DNA of 64,000 nt from Anaeromyxobacter dehalogenans 2CP-1 (GCF_000022145.1 NC_011891.1:992001-1056000), one strand, 5' to 3'; counted from the stretch's first letter, positions 1 to 13,743 are shown. Notes: generated by a model not told the origin, from the sequence alone. Numbers and translations are program-made.

Positions 1-240
1 GACCGGGGAGTCGGGGTCGCCCTCGATGTCGATGATCTTCTCGTCCTTCACGTAGACGAGCTGCCCGCAGCCGACCGCGCAGTACGGGCAGACGGACCGC
101 GCCACGCGATCCGCCGACGCGGTGCGTGGCGCGAGCGAGCGCGTGCGCGGCGAGGCGGCCGTCGAGCCCAGGCCCGACGGATCGCGGTCGTGGAGCTGGC
201 GGAGCACCGGCCAGTCCGAGAGGACGGGAAGCTTCGGCAT
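1..240 (-). CDS. formate dehydrogenase alpha subunit, N-terminal part (runs off left edge)
   Basis: Eighty codons are visible, starting at the ATG at 240. The protein begins MPKLPVLSDWP and carries a CPYCAVGC motif (Cys 50, 53, 57), the first three ligands of the N-terminal [4Fe-4S] cluster of molybdopterin/tungstopterin formate dehydrogenases, followed by KDEKIIDIEGDPDSPV as in that family. The enzyme oxidises formate to CO2 using a bis-MGD cofactor. No Tat signal is seen at the N-terminus, unlike the respiratory FdnG type, which points to a cytoplasmic or differently exported enzyme. Whether the active site uses selenocysteine or cysteine lies outside the window. The adjacent upstream fdhD on the same strand supports the call. 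Confidence 0.88.
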   Translation of the reverse strand, partial: MPKLPVLSDWPVLRQLHDRDPSGLGSTAASPRTRSLAPRTASADRVARSVCPYCAVGCGQLVYVKDEKIIDIEGDPDSPV

Positions 241-264
241 CGCAGGGATCTCCTGCGCTGAAGC
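231..264 (-). promoter_or_regulatory. hairpin enclosing the ribosome-binding site of the formate dehydrogenase gene
   Basis: On the minus strand CGCAGG-AGATC-CCTGCG (257-241) forms a perfect 6-bp stem directly before the ATG, and the Shine-Dalgarno AGGAG lies in its 5' arm and loop. An outer GCTTC (264-260)/GAAGC (235-231) pair would enclose the start codon as well. It could control translation; function is inferred from the fold only. Confidence 0.45.
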
Positions 265-317
265 TCCGTCTCGGCCGGTGCAGCGGCAACCGGCCCCGCG
301 CCGCCAGGGCGCGTGCG

Positions 318-501
318 CTCAGAGCGCGTGAATCCATCCCCGGACCGAGCCAGGCGGTCGAGACGCGAGCAGCGCGAGGCGCGACGACCGAGCATGCCCG
401 TCGGCATGTGAGGGAGGAGCAACGACGCGATGCGACGCGGATCGGCCGCCGCGGCGACGGGAGGGGATGGGTTCACGTGCTCTCAGAGCGCGTGCTCTCA
501 G
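318..501. repeat. dispersed element with terminal inverted repeats, copy 1
   Basis: About 184 bp bounded by imperfect inverted ends: CTCAGAGCGCGTGAATCC at the left and, read inward from the right, CTGAGAGCACGTGAACCC. Its core (roughly 336-395) matches the reverse complement of 59744-59870 almost base for base. This copy differs by about 43 bp of extra sequence near 397-440 and a 15-bp duplication of its right end (486-501). It sits between fdhD and the formate dehydrogenase gene, and the fdhD stop codon (498-500) lies inside its right end. An internal CGGTCG/CGACCG pair suggests a folded RNA or DNA. No transposase is present, so it is MITE- or REP-like. Confidence 0.75.
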
Positions 502-1364
502 GGCCCGGTCAGCCCGAGGCGCTCGCCGTTCGCGTAGACGTTCATGCGCTCGCCGCGCACGAAGCCGCAGAGCGTCACGCCGGCGGCGCGGGCCAGGTCC
601 ACGGCCAGGCTGGACGGCGCCGACACGCTCGCGATCACCGGCACGCCGGCCGCCGCGGCCTTCTGCACGATCTCGAAGCCGGCGCGCCCGCTCACCGCGA
701 GCAGCGCCGGCGCGGGGCCGGCCGCGGCGCGCGGGCCGACGCGCCCCGCCCGCAGCGCGGCGCCGACCACCTTGTCCACCGCGTTGTGCCGCCCCACGTC
801 CTCCGCGGACGCGATCGGCGCGCCGTCGCGGCCCACCAGCACCGCCGCGTGCAGCCCGCCGGTGCGCTCGAACACGGGCTGGCTGCGCGCCAGGATCTCC
901 ATGCCGGCCGCGACGAGCGCCGGCGCGACCGGCTCGCCCGCCGGCAGCGGGTGGATCCGCTCCATGAGGTGGTCGATGCTCAGCCGGCCGCAGACGCCGC
1001 AGGCGGCGCTCACCGGGACGAACCGGCGGCCTTCCAGGATCCGCTCGGGGTCGATGCGCATGCCGGCCGCGGACCGGACGTCCATCACGTTGCCGTACCC
1101 CTCCTCGCCGGGCCGGCCGCAGTGGATGACCGTTCCCACGTCCTCGACGCCGGCGATGATGCCCTCGGCGAACAGGAAGCCGAGCGCCAGGTCGGCGTCG
1201 GCGCCGGGCGTCCGCATGGTCGTCGCGAGCCGGTCGCCGTCCACGCGGATCTCGAGCGGCTCCTCGACGGCGACGGCGTCGCGCACGGCGCCGCCGTTTC
1301 GCAGCACCGTCCGCTCCGCCACGGCGCCCGCCGGCGCGGCGGCGCGCCTGAGGGAGGTTTCCAT
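498..1364 (-). CDS. fdhD: FdhD, sulfurtransferase for formate dehydrogenase activation
   Basis: A 288-residue protein with the FdhD hallmarks: an early VEEPLEIRVDG segment, the DADLALGFLFAEGII helix, and the CGVC pair (Cys122, Cys125) that carries sulfur from cysteine desulfurase to the bis-MGD cofactor. FdhD family members sulfurate the Mo/W cofactor before it is inserted into formate dehydrogenase, and the substrate enzyme lies just downstream on the same strand, so the two probably form one transcription unit. The ATG at 1364 has no clear Shine-Dalgarno but has TACCTT six bases upstream, so the mRNA may be leaderless. The stop codon is provided by the end of the dispersed element. Confidence 0.95.
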   Translation of the reverse strand: METSLRRAAAPAGAVAERTVLRNGGAVRDAVAVEEPLEIRVDGDRLATTMRTPGADADLALGFLFAEGIIAGVEDVGTVIHCGRPGEEGYGNVMDVRSAAGMRIDPERILEGRRFVPVSAACGVCGRLSIDHLMERIHPLPAGEPVAPALVAAGMEILARSQPVFERTGGLHAAVLVGRDGAPIASAEDVGRHNAVDKVVGAALRAGRVGPRAAAGPAPALLAVSGRAGFEIVQKAAAAGVPVIASVSAPSSLAVDLARAAGVTLCGFVRGERMNVYANGERLGLTGP

Positions 1365-1370
1365 GGCGGG

Positions 1371-1376
1371 AAGGTA
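1371..1376 (-). promoter_or_regulatory. -10-like hexamer of fdhD
   Basis: TACCTT on the minus strand, 6 nt before the ATG; this spacing leaves room for essentially no 5' leader. Confidence 0.4.
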
Positions 1377-1656
1377 ACGGAGCGGCCGCCCGCGCGGGCG
1401 GAAAAGAGCGGAGGTGGGGCGCGCGCCGGGCGGTCCGGTCGCGCGCCCCGGGAGCTGCCGCCGTGACCCGGCAGCTCGCGAGCGAAGCTAATCGACCCGC
1501 GCCGCGGACGCAGCGGTCCGGGCGGGACGTTTCGGGTCCGTCACATCCGTCCTCCTGCCCGCTCCGTGAGCGGTGCTGCTCCGGTGGGCAGGCGGCGCCG
1601 CGCGGCCGCGCAAGCGCTGCGCGCGGGCGCGTCGTGCGCCCGTCGGAGAGCCCGCT

Positions 1657-1662
1657 TAAGCT
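1657..1662 (+). promoter_or_regulatory. -10-like hexamer of the HelD-like gene
   Basis: TAAGCT, 7 nt before the proposed TTG start at 1670. It is the main argument for choosing that start over the upstream in-frame GTG at 1463. Confidence 0.35.
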
Positions 1663-1669
1663 AGACCGC

Positions 1670-3784
1670 TTGCGAGCGATCCCTGCCAGCCCGGCGCCCG
1701 TTCTCGAGGGCGACACGCTCACCGCGGCGGCGCGCGCCATCGTGGCCGAGGAGGAGGCGCTCCTCGCCACCGTGCAGCGGGCGCTCGCGGCCCGGCTCGC
1801 GCCGGCGCGCGGGGAGGGCGATCTGGTCGGGCGCCTGAGGGACCTGCGCGACGAGGCGCTGGAGGCGACGCCCAAGGACCTGCCCACGGTCTTCCAGGAG
1901 ATGGGCCTCCTGCGCGCGGTGATGGAGCGCGTCCGCCCCGACCAGCTCCCGGACCCCGCCGCGCCGTACTTCGCGCACCTGCGCGTGCACGAGGGCGGCG
2001 AGCGGCGCGACTACTTCCTCGGCCGCCACACGTTCGTGGACCGGCCCGCCGGCGTGCGCGTGGTGGACTGGCGGTTCGCGCCGGTGGCCGGGATCTTCTA
2101 TCGCTACCGGGAGGGCGAGGAGTTCGAGGAGGCGTTCCCGGGCCGGGTCGCCACCGGCACGGTGGAGGCGCGGCGGGTGGTGGTGGTGGAGCGCGGGGTG
2201 CTGACCCGGATCGCGGCCGGCCCGCTGACGCTGGTGCGCGAGGGCGGGCGGTGGCGGGCGCTGGCCGCCGAGGCGGCGGCGCTGGGCGGCGGGGCGGGGT
2301 CGGCGGCGCGCGCCGGCGCGCTCGGGACCGGCGCCGGCGCGGCCGGCCGCGCGGGTCCGGCCGACATCACCGCGCTGCTCGATCCGGACCAGTACGAGGC
2401 GGTCGCCGCGCCCGCGGACCGCCCGCTGCTCGTGCTCGGCTCCGCCGGCAGCGGCAAGACCACCGTCGCGCTGCACCGGCTCGCCCGGATCGCCTTCGAG
2501 GACCCGCGGCGCTTCCCGCCGGCGCGGCTGCAGGTGGTGGTGCCGGAGCTCGGCCTGGCCCGGCTCGCGGCGCGGCTGCTCGAGCCGCTCGGCCTGGAGC
2601 GGTCGCCGGTCCGGACGCTCGAGTCCTGGTCGCGCGGCGCGTTCCAGAGCGTGTTCGGCGCCCCGCCGCCGCGCCTGTTCCCGGAGACGCCGCCGCTCGT
2701 CGCCCGGCTGAAGCGCCACCCGGCGCTCTACGAGCTGCTCCGCCGCCGGCCGCACGTCGCCCGGGAGCGGCCGGCCCTGGCGCGGCTGCGCCGCGAGCTC
2801 GGCGACCTGTTCGTCGATCGCGGGTTCCTGGAGGCGGTGGTGAAGGCGGCCGCGGGGACGCTGCCGGCGACCGCCGTCGACGAGACGCTCCGCCACACGC
2901 GGCTGCAGCTCTCCTCCTCGACCGAGGACCTGCTGGCGGGCGTGGACCCGGAGCGGCTCCAGACGCTGGACGGGAAGGCGGTGGACGAGGACACGCCCGA
3001 GGCCGCCGCCGGCACGCTCGACGTCGAGGACCTGCCCATCCTGCTGTTCCTCGCGGCGCTCCGGGCGGGCGCGCCGGCGCGGAAGGCGGCGCACCTGGTG
3101 GTGGACGAGGCGGAGGACGTGACGCTGTTCGAGCTGCACGTGCTCGGGCGGCACCTCGCCGGCACCAGCGTCACGCTCGCGGGCGACGAGAGCCAGCAGA
3201 CCTTCGCGTCCTACGCCGGCTGGCCGCAGGCGCTCGCCGCGCTCGGCGCGCCGGCGGCGGCCACGGTGCGCCTCGCGACGACCTACCGCTGCCCGGAGCC
3301 GGTCGCGGCGCTGGCCCACGCCGTGCTCGGGCCGATCGCCCCGCCGGAGCGGCCGCGCGCCGGCCGGCGCGGCGCCCCCGTGTCGCGCTTCGACTTCCCC
3401 ACCGAGGCGCACGCCCACCTGTTCCTGGCGGGCGCGCTGCGCGACCTGGTGGAGCGGGAGCCGGGCGCGTCCGCCGCGGTGGTGTGCAGCGGGCCCGAGG
3501 TCGCGCGCAGCCTGCACCGGCTGCTGGCCGACATGCCGGAGGCGAGGCTCTCGCTCGACGGCGCGTTCACGTTCCGTCCAGGGGTGGACCTCACCGACGT
3601 CGACGGCGTGAAGGGGCTCGAGTTCGACTACGTGGTGGTGCCGGACGCCACCGCCCGCGCCTACCCCGAGACCGACGAGGCGCGCCGCCGGCTCCACGTG
3701 GCCGTGACCCGGGCCGCCCACCAGCTCTGGATCGCGGCGCCGGGCACGCCCTCGCCGCTGCTGCGCGGCCTGCCGCGCGGCTGA
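1670..3784 (+). CDS. HelD/UvrD-family superfamily 1 helicase
   Basis: About 704 residues from the TTG at 1670; the frame is open back to a GTG at 1463 but those 69 codons look non-coding. The N-terminal third contains [18 protein letters not shown], resembling the conserved DWR-P region of HelD proteins. Helicase motifs follow: Walker [10 protein letters not shown], a motif II variant [38 protein letters not shown] and HVAVTRA. HelD in Bacillus and mycobacteria dissociates stalled RNA polymerase, whereas helicase IV of E. coli acts on DNA; which applies here cannot be told. It stands alone, divergent from fdhD. Confidence 0.8.
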   Translation: MRAIPASPAPVLEGDTLTAAARAIVAEEEALLATVQRALAARLAPARGEGDLVGRLRDLRDEALEATPKDLPTVFQEMGLLRAVMERVRPDQLPDPAAPYFAHLRVHEGGERRDYFLGRHTFVDRPAGVRVVDWRFAPVAGIFYRYREGEEFEEAFPGRVATGTVEARRVVVVERGVLTRIAAGPLTLVREGGRWRALAAEAAALGGGAGSAARAGALGTGAGAAGRAGPADITALLDPDQYEAVAAPADRPLLVLGSAGSGKTTVALHRLARIAFEDPRRFPPARLQVVVPELGLARLAARLLEPLGLERSPVRTLESWSRGAFQSVFGAPPPRLFPETPPLVARLKRHPALYELLRRRPHVARERPALARLRRELGDLFVDRGFLEAVVKAAAGTLPATAVDETLRHTRLQLSSSTEDLLAGVDPERLQTLDGKAVDEDTPEAAAGTLDVEDLPILLFLAALRAGAPARKAAHLVVDEAEDVTLFELHVLGRHLAGTSVTLAGDESQQTFASYAGWPQALAALGAPAAATVRLATTYRCPEPVAALAHAVLGPIAPPERPRAGRRGAPVSRFDFPTEAHAHLFLAGALRDLVEREPGASAAVVCSGPEVARSLHRLLADMPEARLSLDGAFTFRPGVDLTDVDGVKGLEFDYVVVPDATARAYPETDEARRRLHVAVTRAAHQLWIAAPGTPSPLLRGLPRG

Positions 3785-3853
3785 CCGTGCGCGCCGCGGT
3801 CCCGGAAGGGGCTGCGGGCGTCGAACGGGTAAGCGAGCGTTCAGCAGCCGGAC

Positions 3854-3859
3854 TAGATT
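3854..3859 (+). promoter_or_regulatory. -10-like hexamer upstream of tpx
   Basis: TAGATT lies about 115 nt upstream of the tpx ATG, so this gene, unlike many neighbours, would have a real leader. No convincing -35 box was seen. Confidence 0.3.
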
Positions 3860-3974
3860 CGGGGCACCGAGCATCCGAATCCGGCTGGCGCGGCGGGCCG
3901 AGGCCCCGGCGCTCATGACCGGCAGTGAACCGTCCACGCGGGCGCGGCGCGTCCGCCATCACGAGGAGACCGAC

Positions 3975-4478
3975 ATGGCCCAGGTGACGCTGAAGGGGAA
4001 CCCGATCCACACGAACGGCGAGCTGCCCGCCGTCGGCGCCAAGGCGCCGGACTTCACCCTCACCACCGGCGAGCTGAAGGACGTCACGCTGGCCGAGTGG
4101 AAGGGCAAGCGGAAGATCCTGAACATCGTCCCCAGCCTCGACACCGCGGTGTGCGCGACCTCCACCCGCAAGTTCAACGAGAACGCGGGCAAGCTCCCCA
4201 ACACCGTGGTGCTGGTCGTCTCCGCCGACCTGCCGTTCGCGCAGAAGCGCTTCTGCACCACGGAGGGCCTGCAGAACGTGGTCCCGCTCTCGCTCGTCCG
4301 CGGGAAGCACATGGCGAAGGACTACGGCGTGCTGCTCCAGGACGGCCCGCTGGCCGGCCTCACCGCCCGCGCGGTGGTGGTGCTCGACGAGTCCGACAAG
4401 GTCGTCTACCGGCAGCTCGTCCCGGAGATCGGGCAGGAGCCCGACTACGACGCCGCGCTCGCCGCGGCGAAGCAGTAG
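3975..4478 (+). CDS. tpx: thiol peroxidase (Tpx-type peroxiredoxin)
   Basis: A 167-residue protein with the atypical 2-Cys Tpx layout: peroxidatic Cys60 in [12 protein letters not shown] and resolving Cys94 in KRFCTTEG, at almost the same positions as in E. coli Tpx. It reduces hydrogen and alkyl peroxides using thioredoxin. The ATG at 3975 is preceded by AGGAGA at good spacing, so the upstream in-frame ATG at 3915 is not used. There is no signal peptide, so it is cytoplasmic. It is monocistronic and ends at a strong hairpin shared with the convergent ABC-F gene. Confidence 0.95.
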   Translation: MAQVTLKGNPIHTNGELPAVGAKAPDFTLTTGELKDVTLAEWKGKRKILNIVPSLDTAVCATSTRKFNENAGKLPNTVVLVVSADLPFAQKRFCTTEGLQNVVPLSLVRGKHMAKDYGVLLQDGPLAGLTARAVVVLDESDKVVYRQLVPEIGQEPDYDAALAAAKQ

Positions 4479-4504
4479 CCCGACGGATCACGGGGTTCCC
4501 TGCG

Positions 4505-4541
4505 CCCCGCTCGCCCGCGCGCCCGCGGGCGGGCGGGGTTT
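4505..4541. terminator. bidirectional hairpin terminator between tpx and the ABC-F gene
   Basis: A 14-bp stem (4505-4518 with 4525-4538, one G-T wobble) and a 6-nt loop, followed by TTT on the plus strand. It sits between two convergent genes. Confidence 0.7.
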
Positions 4542-4554
4542 CGCCGTCTCCGGC

Positions 4555-6576
<2,022 letters not shown>

Positions 6577-6635
6577 GGGGGCGAGGAAGTAGCCCGAAGC
6601 CGGCGCCGGGACAAGCCCGGCCGGTCCGCGCCGCG

Positions 6636-8267
<1,632 letters not shown>

Positions 8268-8389
8268 CGGTGCCACCCTCCAAGGGCCGTTTCGGGCGCG
8301 CGCAACATAACCCCTCTCGGTGAATCCTGCCCAGGTCGCGGCAGGGGCGCGTGCCGGGCGAACCGCCGACGGCGGGCGGGCGCCGGAGG

Positions 8390-9016
8390 TCAGGCGCCGG
8401 GGTCGGGGCAGACCGGCGGGCCGCGGAACGCCACCGGCGCCGCCGCCACGGCCTGGTCGCCGCCGCCCGGCCGCGGCGCGTCGCGCGCGTCGAGCGTCCG
8501 CGCCCGGGGGCCCCAGTGCAGCCCCACCGAGGTCCCGGTGGTCATGGTGGCGAGCTGGACCGGCAGCACCGCCCAGTAGGCCGGCGCGGCGAGGTAGCCC
8601 ACCAGGAGCGCCGCGGCGTGCCCCACCAGCGAGAGCGCGAACGCCTTCCACGCGCTCCCCGCCGACGGCCCGTTGCGCCCGAGCATCCCGCCCAGCACCG
8701 CGCCGAGCGGCGGCACGAACAGCGTGACCGCCGCGAGCCCGAACGCGGCCCGCCGGAAGTTGCCCACCGACGCCGAGACGGTGCCGGTGGTGAAGAGCTT
8801 GAACGTGGCGTAGGTGGCCGCGATCACCGCCGCGTCGCCCAGCAGCAGCCCGGCGCCCGAGCCGGCCAGCTCCCCGGTGCCGAACGGGCCGCGATCGAGG
8901 ACGCGCACGCCGCCCGGGAGCGTCTCGGGCGCGGGCGGCCGGAGGTCGGGGACGCGCAGCTCGCCGGCCGGCTGGGCGGCGAGGAGCACGGCGGCGAGGG
9001 TGAGGGCAGGCGCCAT
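8390..9016 (-). CDS. predicted exported/membrane protein of unknown function
   Basis: About 208 residues. An N-terminal hydrophobic signal (MAPALTLAAVLLAAQPAG) is followed by a proline-rich stretch and then three or four hydrophobic segments (AGLLLGDAAVIAATYATF, FGLAAVTLFVPPLGAVLGGM, LVGHAAALLVGYLAAPAYW). I do not recognise a family. It lies just downstream of the sigma-54 response regulator on the same strand (97-bp gap), so it may share its promoter or have its own. The start at 9016 is the best ATG; a GTG four codons upstream is also possible. Confidence 0.65.
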   Translation of the reverse strand: MAPALTLAAVLLAAQPAGELRVPDLRPPAPETLPGGVRVLDRGPFGTGELAGSGAGLLLGDAAVIAATYATFKLFTTGTVSASVGNFRRAAFGLAAVTLFVPPLGAVLGGMLGRNGPSAGSAWKAFALSLVGHAAALLVGYLAAPAYWAVLPVQLATMTTGTSVGLHWGPRARTLDARDAPRPGGGDQAVAAAPVAFRGPPVCPDPGA

Positions 9017-9113
9017 CACCGGCACGATGCGGCGCGCGCGCGCCCGGCGGCGCCTCCGGCGGGGAGGGAAGTTGGGGCACGCGCGCGCGCCCGCGAGGTG
9101 GGCGCCACCAGCG

Positions 9114-10510
<1,397 letters not shown>

Positions 10511-10514
<4 letters not shown>

Positions 10515-11830
10515 GCCAGCGCTCCCGTCCCCGCGCCGGCGGGGGTCGCGGGCAGGGTGAGCTCGGCCACCATCCCGCCGCCCGTGCGCGGGGAGAGGAC
10601 CAGGTCGCCGCCGTGCTGCCGCGCCAGCGACCGGGCGATGGTGAGGCCCAGCCCGGAGCCGCTCGCCTTGGTGGTGAAGCCGGGCGAGAACGCGGCGTCG
10701 CGCACCGCGGGGTCGAGCCCCGGGCCGCGGTCCTGCACGAGGATGCGCGCCCCGCCGCCGCGCACCGGCGTCGCCACCAGCTCCACCGCGGCGTCCGCCG
10801 GGCTCGCGTCGAGCGCGTTCTGCACCAGGTTCACCAGGATCTGCTTCACCTTGCGTGGATCGCAGCGCGCGCGGACCCCGGCGCCGCGCGCCTCGAGCGC
10901 CACGCCGCGCTCGCGCGCCAGCCCCTCGTGCAGCGCCGCGACCTCGCGCGCCAGCGCGGCCACGTCGCAGTCGTCGAGCACGAGCGGCACGAGCGGCCGG
11001 GAGAAGTTGAGGAAGCCGTCCAGGATGGTCTGCATCCGGTCCACCTCCTGGCGGAGCACCGCGAGCCGCTCGGTGGGCTTGCCCGGGCCGACCCCCTGCG
11101 CGAGCAGGCCGGCCAGCCCCTTCACGCTGGCGAGCGGGTTCTTCAGCTCGTGCGCGATCTCGCCGGAGAGGGCGGTCAGCTCTTCGGCGCGCTCGGCGTA
11201 GGCGCGGAGCGAGTCCTGCTGCGCGGCGAGCGCGCGCCGGATGATGGCCTCGAACACCTTGCGGCCGGCCCGTCCGGCGAAGGCGATCGCCACCAGCACG
11301 ACGGTGAGGAGCGCCGCGTGCAGCCACAGCCCCACCGGCACCGCCCGCCGCGCCGCCCCGCCGAGGAGCTCGATCTCGAGCGGTGCCGCGCCGGCGGCGC
11401 CGACCCCGGCGAGCGCCCAGACGGCCACCACCTGGAACGCGGTGAGCCAGGAGGACACCGGCGGGCGGACGAACACGTTCACGATCACCGCCAGGAGCAC
11501 CGACACGTAGACGAACGGGCTCTGGAGGCCGCCCGTCGCCGCGGTGAGCAGCATCTGCGCGATCACCGCCACCGAGAGGTTGAGCCGGACCTGGCCGGGC
11601 GCGAGGCCGCCGCGCCGCCGGAAGCGGGCGTACTCGACGATGAAGAACGCCGAGACCGGCACCAGCAGGCCGCCGAGCAGCGCGCGCCGCCACCCCGCCG
11701 GCTCCTCCCAGGCGATCCAGGCGCCCGTGCCGACCAGCAGCGGCACCAGCAGCAGGCGCGCGCCGACGAGCTGCCCGAACAGCCGGGACAGCTCCTCGCG
11801 CTGGATCTGGTCGTGGCCGGGCGGTGGCAT
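10511..11830 (-). CDS. membrane histidine kinase partnered with the sigma-54 regulator
   Basis: About 439 residues from the ATG at 11830 (alternative starts lie 15 and 30 codons upstream). The first 185 residues hold five or six hydrophobic segments and no obvious periplasmic sensor domain, so it may sense a membrane or intracellular signal. The kinase core has the H-box GEIAHELKNPLASVKG with His227, N-box VNLVQNALDAS, G1 VQDRGPGLDP and G2 GSGLGLTIARS. This resembles the PilS/NtrB-like kinases that pair with NtrC-type regulators. It overlaps the regulator gene by 4 bp and is divergent from the ABC exporter at 11970. Confidence 0.92.
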
Positions 11831-11953
11831 CTGCTCGATCCGTCGGGGGGCGGGGCGGCTCGCCGCGACCACCATACGACGGGCGGCGTTCCTGCGCACG
11901 GGCGGCGCACGGACGCGCATGCAGGAAGTCGAGCGGACGCCCGCGGGTCACGC

Positions 11954-11959
11954 TAGATT
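11954..11959 (+). promoter_or_regulatory. -10-like hexamer of the ABC exporter operon
   Basis: TAGATT, 10 nt before the ATG at 11970, with no Shine-Dalgarno between them. Confidence 0.45.
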
Positions 11960-11969
11960 CGCGCGACCC

Positions 11970-12899
11970 ATGGAACCCGTCGTGGAGATCCGCGGGGTCC
12001 GCAAGCAGTTCGGCGGGCTGACCGCGCTGGAGCGCGTGGACCTCGAGATCCGCGCCGGCGAGATCTTCGCCCTGCTCGGCCCGAACGGCGCCGGCAAGAC
12101 CACCCTCATCTCGATCATCTCCGGCCTGCTCCGGGCCACCGAGGGCGAGGTGCGCGTGCTGGGCAAGGACGTGGTGCGCGACTACCGCGACACCCGCCGC
12201 GCCATCGGCCTCGTCCCGCAGGAGATCAACTTCGACCCGTTCTTCACGGTGGAGGAGACGCTCCGCATCCAGGCCGGCTACTTCGGCGTGCCGCTCGCCG
12301 AGGAGCGGCTGGTGGAGATCCTCCGCGCGCTCGACCTGCTCGGGAAGCGCAGCGTGAACAGCCGCGCGCTCTCCGGCGGCATGAAGCGCCGCCTCCTCAT
12401 CGGCAAGGCGCTGGTGCACGACCCGAAGGTCCTGTTCCTGGACGAGCCCACCGCCGGGGTGGACGTCGAGCTGCGCCGTTCGCTCTGGGAGTACGTGCGC
12501 ACGCTGCGCGCCCGCGGGACCACGGTGGTCCTCACCACGCACTACCTCGAGGAGGCGGAGGAGCTGGCCGACCGCGTGGGCGTGATCGACCGCGGCCGCC
12601 TCCTGGCGCTGGAGGGCAAGGCCGAGCTGCTCCGCCAGCACGGCGCGAAGACGCTGCGGCTGGTGCTGGACGTGCCGCGCGCGGTGGTCCCGCCCTCGCT
12701 GGCGGCGCTGGGCGGCAAGCTGGAGGAGGGCGGCGCGGCGGTGGCGGTGGAGGTACCGGCCGGCGAGGGGTTCGGCCCGGCGCTGCGCGCCGCGGCCGCG
12801 GCAGGCCTGGGGGTGAAGGACGTGGAGACCCGGCGCACCACGCTCGAGGACGTGTTCGTCCGGCTCCTGGCCGGTGGACAGGCGCGGGGGGACCGATGA
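11970..12899 (+). CDS. ABC-2 type exporter, ATP-binding subunit
   Basis: A 309-residue ATPase with Walker A GPNGAGKTT, Q-loop LVPQEINFD, signature LSGGMKRRLLIGKAL, Walker B VLFLDEPTAGVD and switch His in TTHYLEEAEEL. The C-terminal 80 residues form a regulatory extension typical of the CcmA/YadG/DrrA group of drug or polysaccharide exporters. It overlaps the permease gene by 4 bp, and together they should form a homodimeric exporter. The substrate cannot be deduced. It is divergent from the two-component pair, which could regulate it, but no sigma-54 promoter was recognised in the gap. Confidence 0.92.
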   Translation: MEPVVEIRGVRKQFGGLTALERVDLEIRAGEIFALLGPNGAGKTTLISIISGLLRATEGEVRVLGKDVVRDYRDTRRAIGLVPQEINFDPFFTVEETLRIQAGYFGVPLAEERLVEILRALDLLGKRSVNSRALSGGMKRRLLIGKALVHDPKVLFLDEPTAGVDVELRRSLWEYVRTLRARGTTVVLTTHYLEEAEELADRVGVIDRGRLLALEGKAELLRQHGAKTLRLVLDVPRAVVPPSLAALGGKLEEGGAAVAVEVPAGEGFGPALRAAAAAGLGVKDVETRRTTLEDVFVRLLAGGQARGDR

Positions 12900-13657
12900 T
12901 CTCCCTGGGACTGCGGACGCTGTTCGCGAAGGAGGTGCGCCGGTTCCTGCGCGTACCGGGGCAGACCCTGCTCTCGCCGCTCGTGACCACCACGCTCTAC
13001 TTCGTGGTGTTCGGCTACTCGCTGGGCGCCCGCCTCGCCGACGTCGAGGGCGTGCCCTACGCGCGCTTCATCGTGCCCGGCCTGGTGACGCTGGGCGTGG
13101 TCACGAACGCCTACCTCAACAGCGCCTCGTCGCTGTTCGTGATGAAGCTGCAGGGCACCATGGTGGACCTGCTCGTCTCGCCGCTCTCCTACGGCGAGGT
13201 GCTGGCCGGCTTCATGGGCGCGGCGGTGGTGCGCGGCATCCTGGTGGGCGGGGTGATGTGGGTGGTGGCCGGCCTGTTCGGTGGGTTCCAGCTCGCGCAC
13301 CCGCTCACGGCGGTGGCGCTGCTGGTGCTCGTCGCGGTCGTGTTCGCCGCGCTCGGCGTCGTCACGGCCATCTGGGCCAGCACGTTCGAGCAGGTGAACT
13401 TCTTCCCGACGTTCTTCATCACGCCGCTCACGTTCCTGGGCGGCGTCTTCTACTCGATCGAGATGCTCCCGCCGGCGCTCCGGCGGCTCACCGCGCTCAA
13501 CCCGATCTTCTACATGGTGGACGGGGTGCGGTTCGGGATGCTCGGGATCTCCGACGCCGCTCCATGGGTGGGGGCGGCGATGCTGGCGCTGCTGGCCGCG
13601 ATCTCGGTGGGCGGCGCGTACGCGCTCCTCCGGTCCGGCTACAAGCTGAGGGGCTGA
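12896..13657 (+). CDS. ABC-2 type exporter, permease subunit
   Basis: A 253-residue inner-membrane protein with six hydrophobic segments and the ABC-2 signature region near the C-terminus (LTFLGGVFYSIEMLPPALRR, then LNPIFYMVDGVRFGMLG), as in YadH. It is coupled to the ATPase gene upstream (ATGA overlap) and completes the transporter. The operon appears to end here, 141 bp before the next lipoprotein gene, which has its own promoter-like sequence and ribosome-binding site. Confidence 0.92.
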   Translation: MISLGLRTLFAKEVRRFLRVPGQTLLSPLVTTTLYFVVFGYSLGARLADVEGVPYARFIVPGLVTLGVVTNAYLNSASSLFVMKLQGTMVDLLVSPLSYGEVLAGFMGAAVVRGILVGGVMWVVAGLFGGFQLAHPLTAVALLVLVAVVFAALGVVTAIWASTFEQVNFFPTFFITPLTFLGGVFYSIEMLPPALRRLTALNPIFYMVDGVRFGMLGISDAAPWVGAAMLALLAAISVGGAYALLRSGYKLRG

Positions 13658-13737
13658 GCGGGCGGGCCCCCGCCTCCCACCTCCGGTGGACGCCCCATCC
13701 GGAGCTTTTCGGGATCGAATTCGGCCCGGCTTGGGTT

Positions 13738-13743
13738 TATGCT
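13738..13743 (+). promoter_or_regulatory. -10-like hexamer of the OB-fold lipoprotein gene
   Basis: TATGCT about 55 nt before the ATG; the message would carry a leader with a good GGAGGT ribosome-binding site. Confidence 0.35.

Larger units (their letters stand above)
1365..1669. other. intergenic region between divergent fdhD and helicase genes
   Basis: No gene is supported here. It should hold both divergent promoters. At 1554-1592 CCTGCCC pairs with GGGCAGG (7 bp), and an overlapping alternative hairpin CCGCTC-CGT-GAGCGG occupies 1559-1573. The two folds are mutually exclusive, which would suit a switch, but this could equally be chance in such GC-rich DNA. Nothing else was recognised. 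Confidence 0.3.

Noticed and set aside
1554-1592. Riboswitch (cobalamin or Mo cofactor) before the HelD-like gene or fdhD
   Set aside because: There are two overlapping stems but no conserved riboswitch core that I can recognise, and the orientation does not fit fdhD.
1463-1669. Longer N-terminus of the HelD-like helicase from the GTG at 1463
   Set aside because: The 69 extra residues lack coding character and the segment contains the candidate promoter and hairpins.
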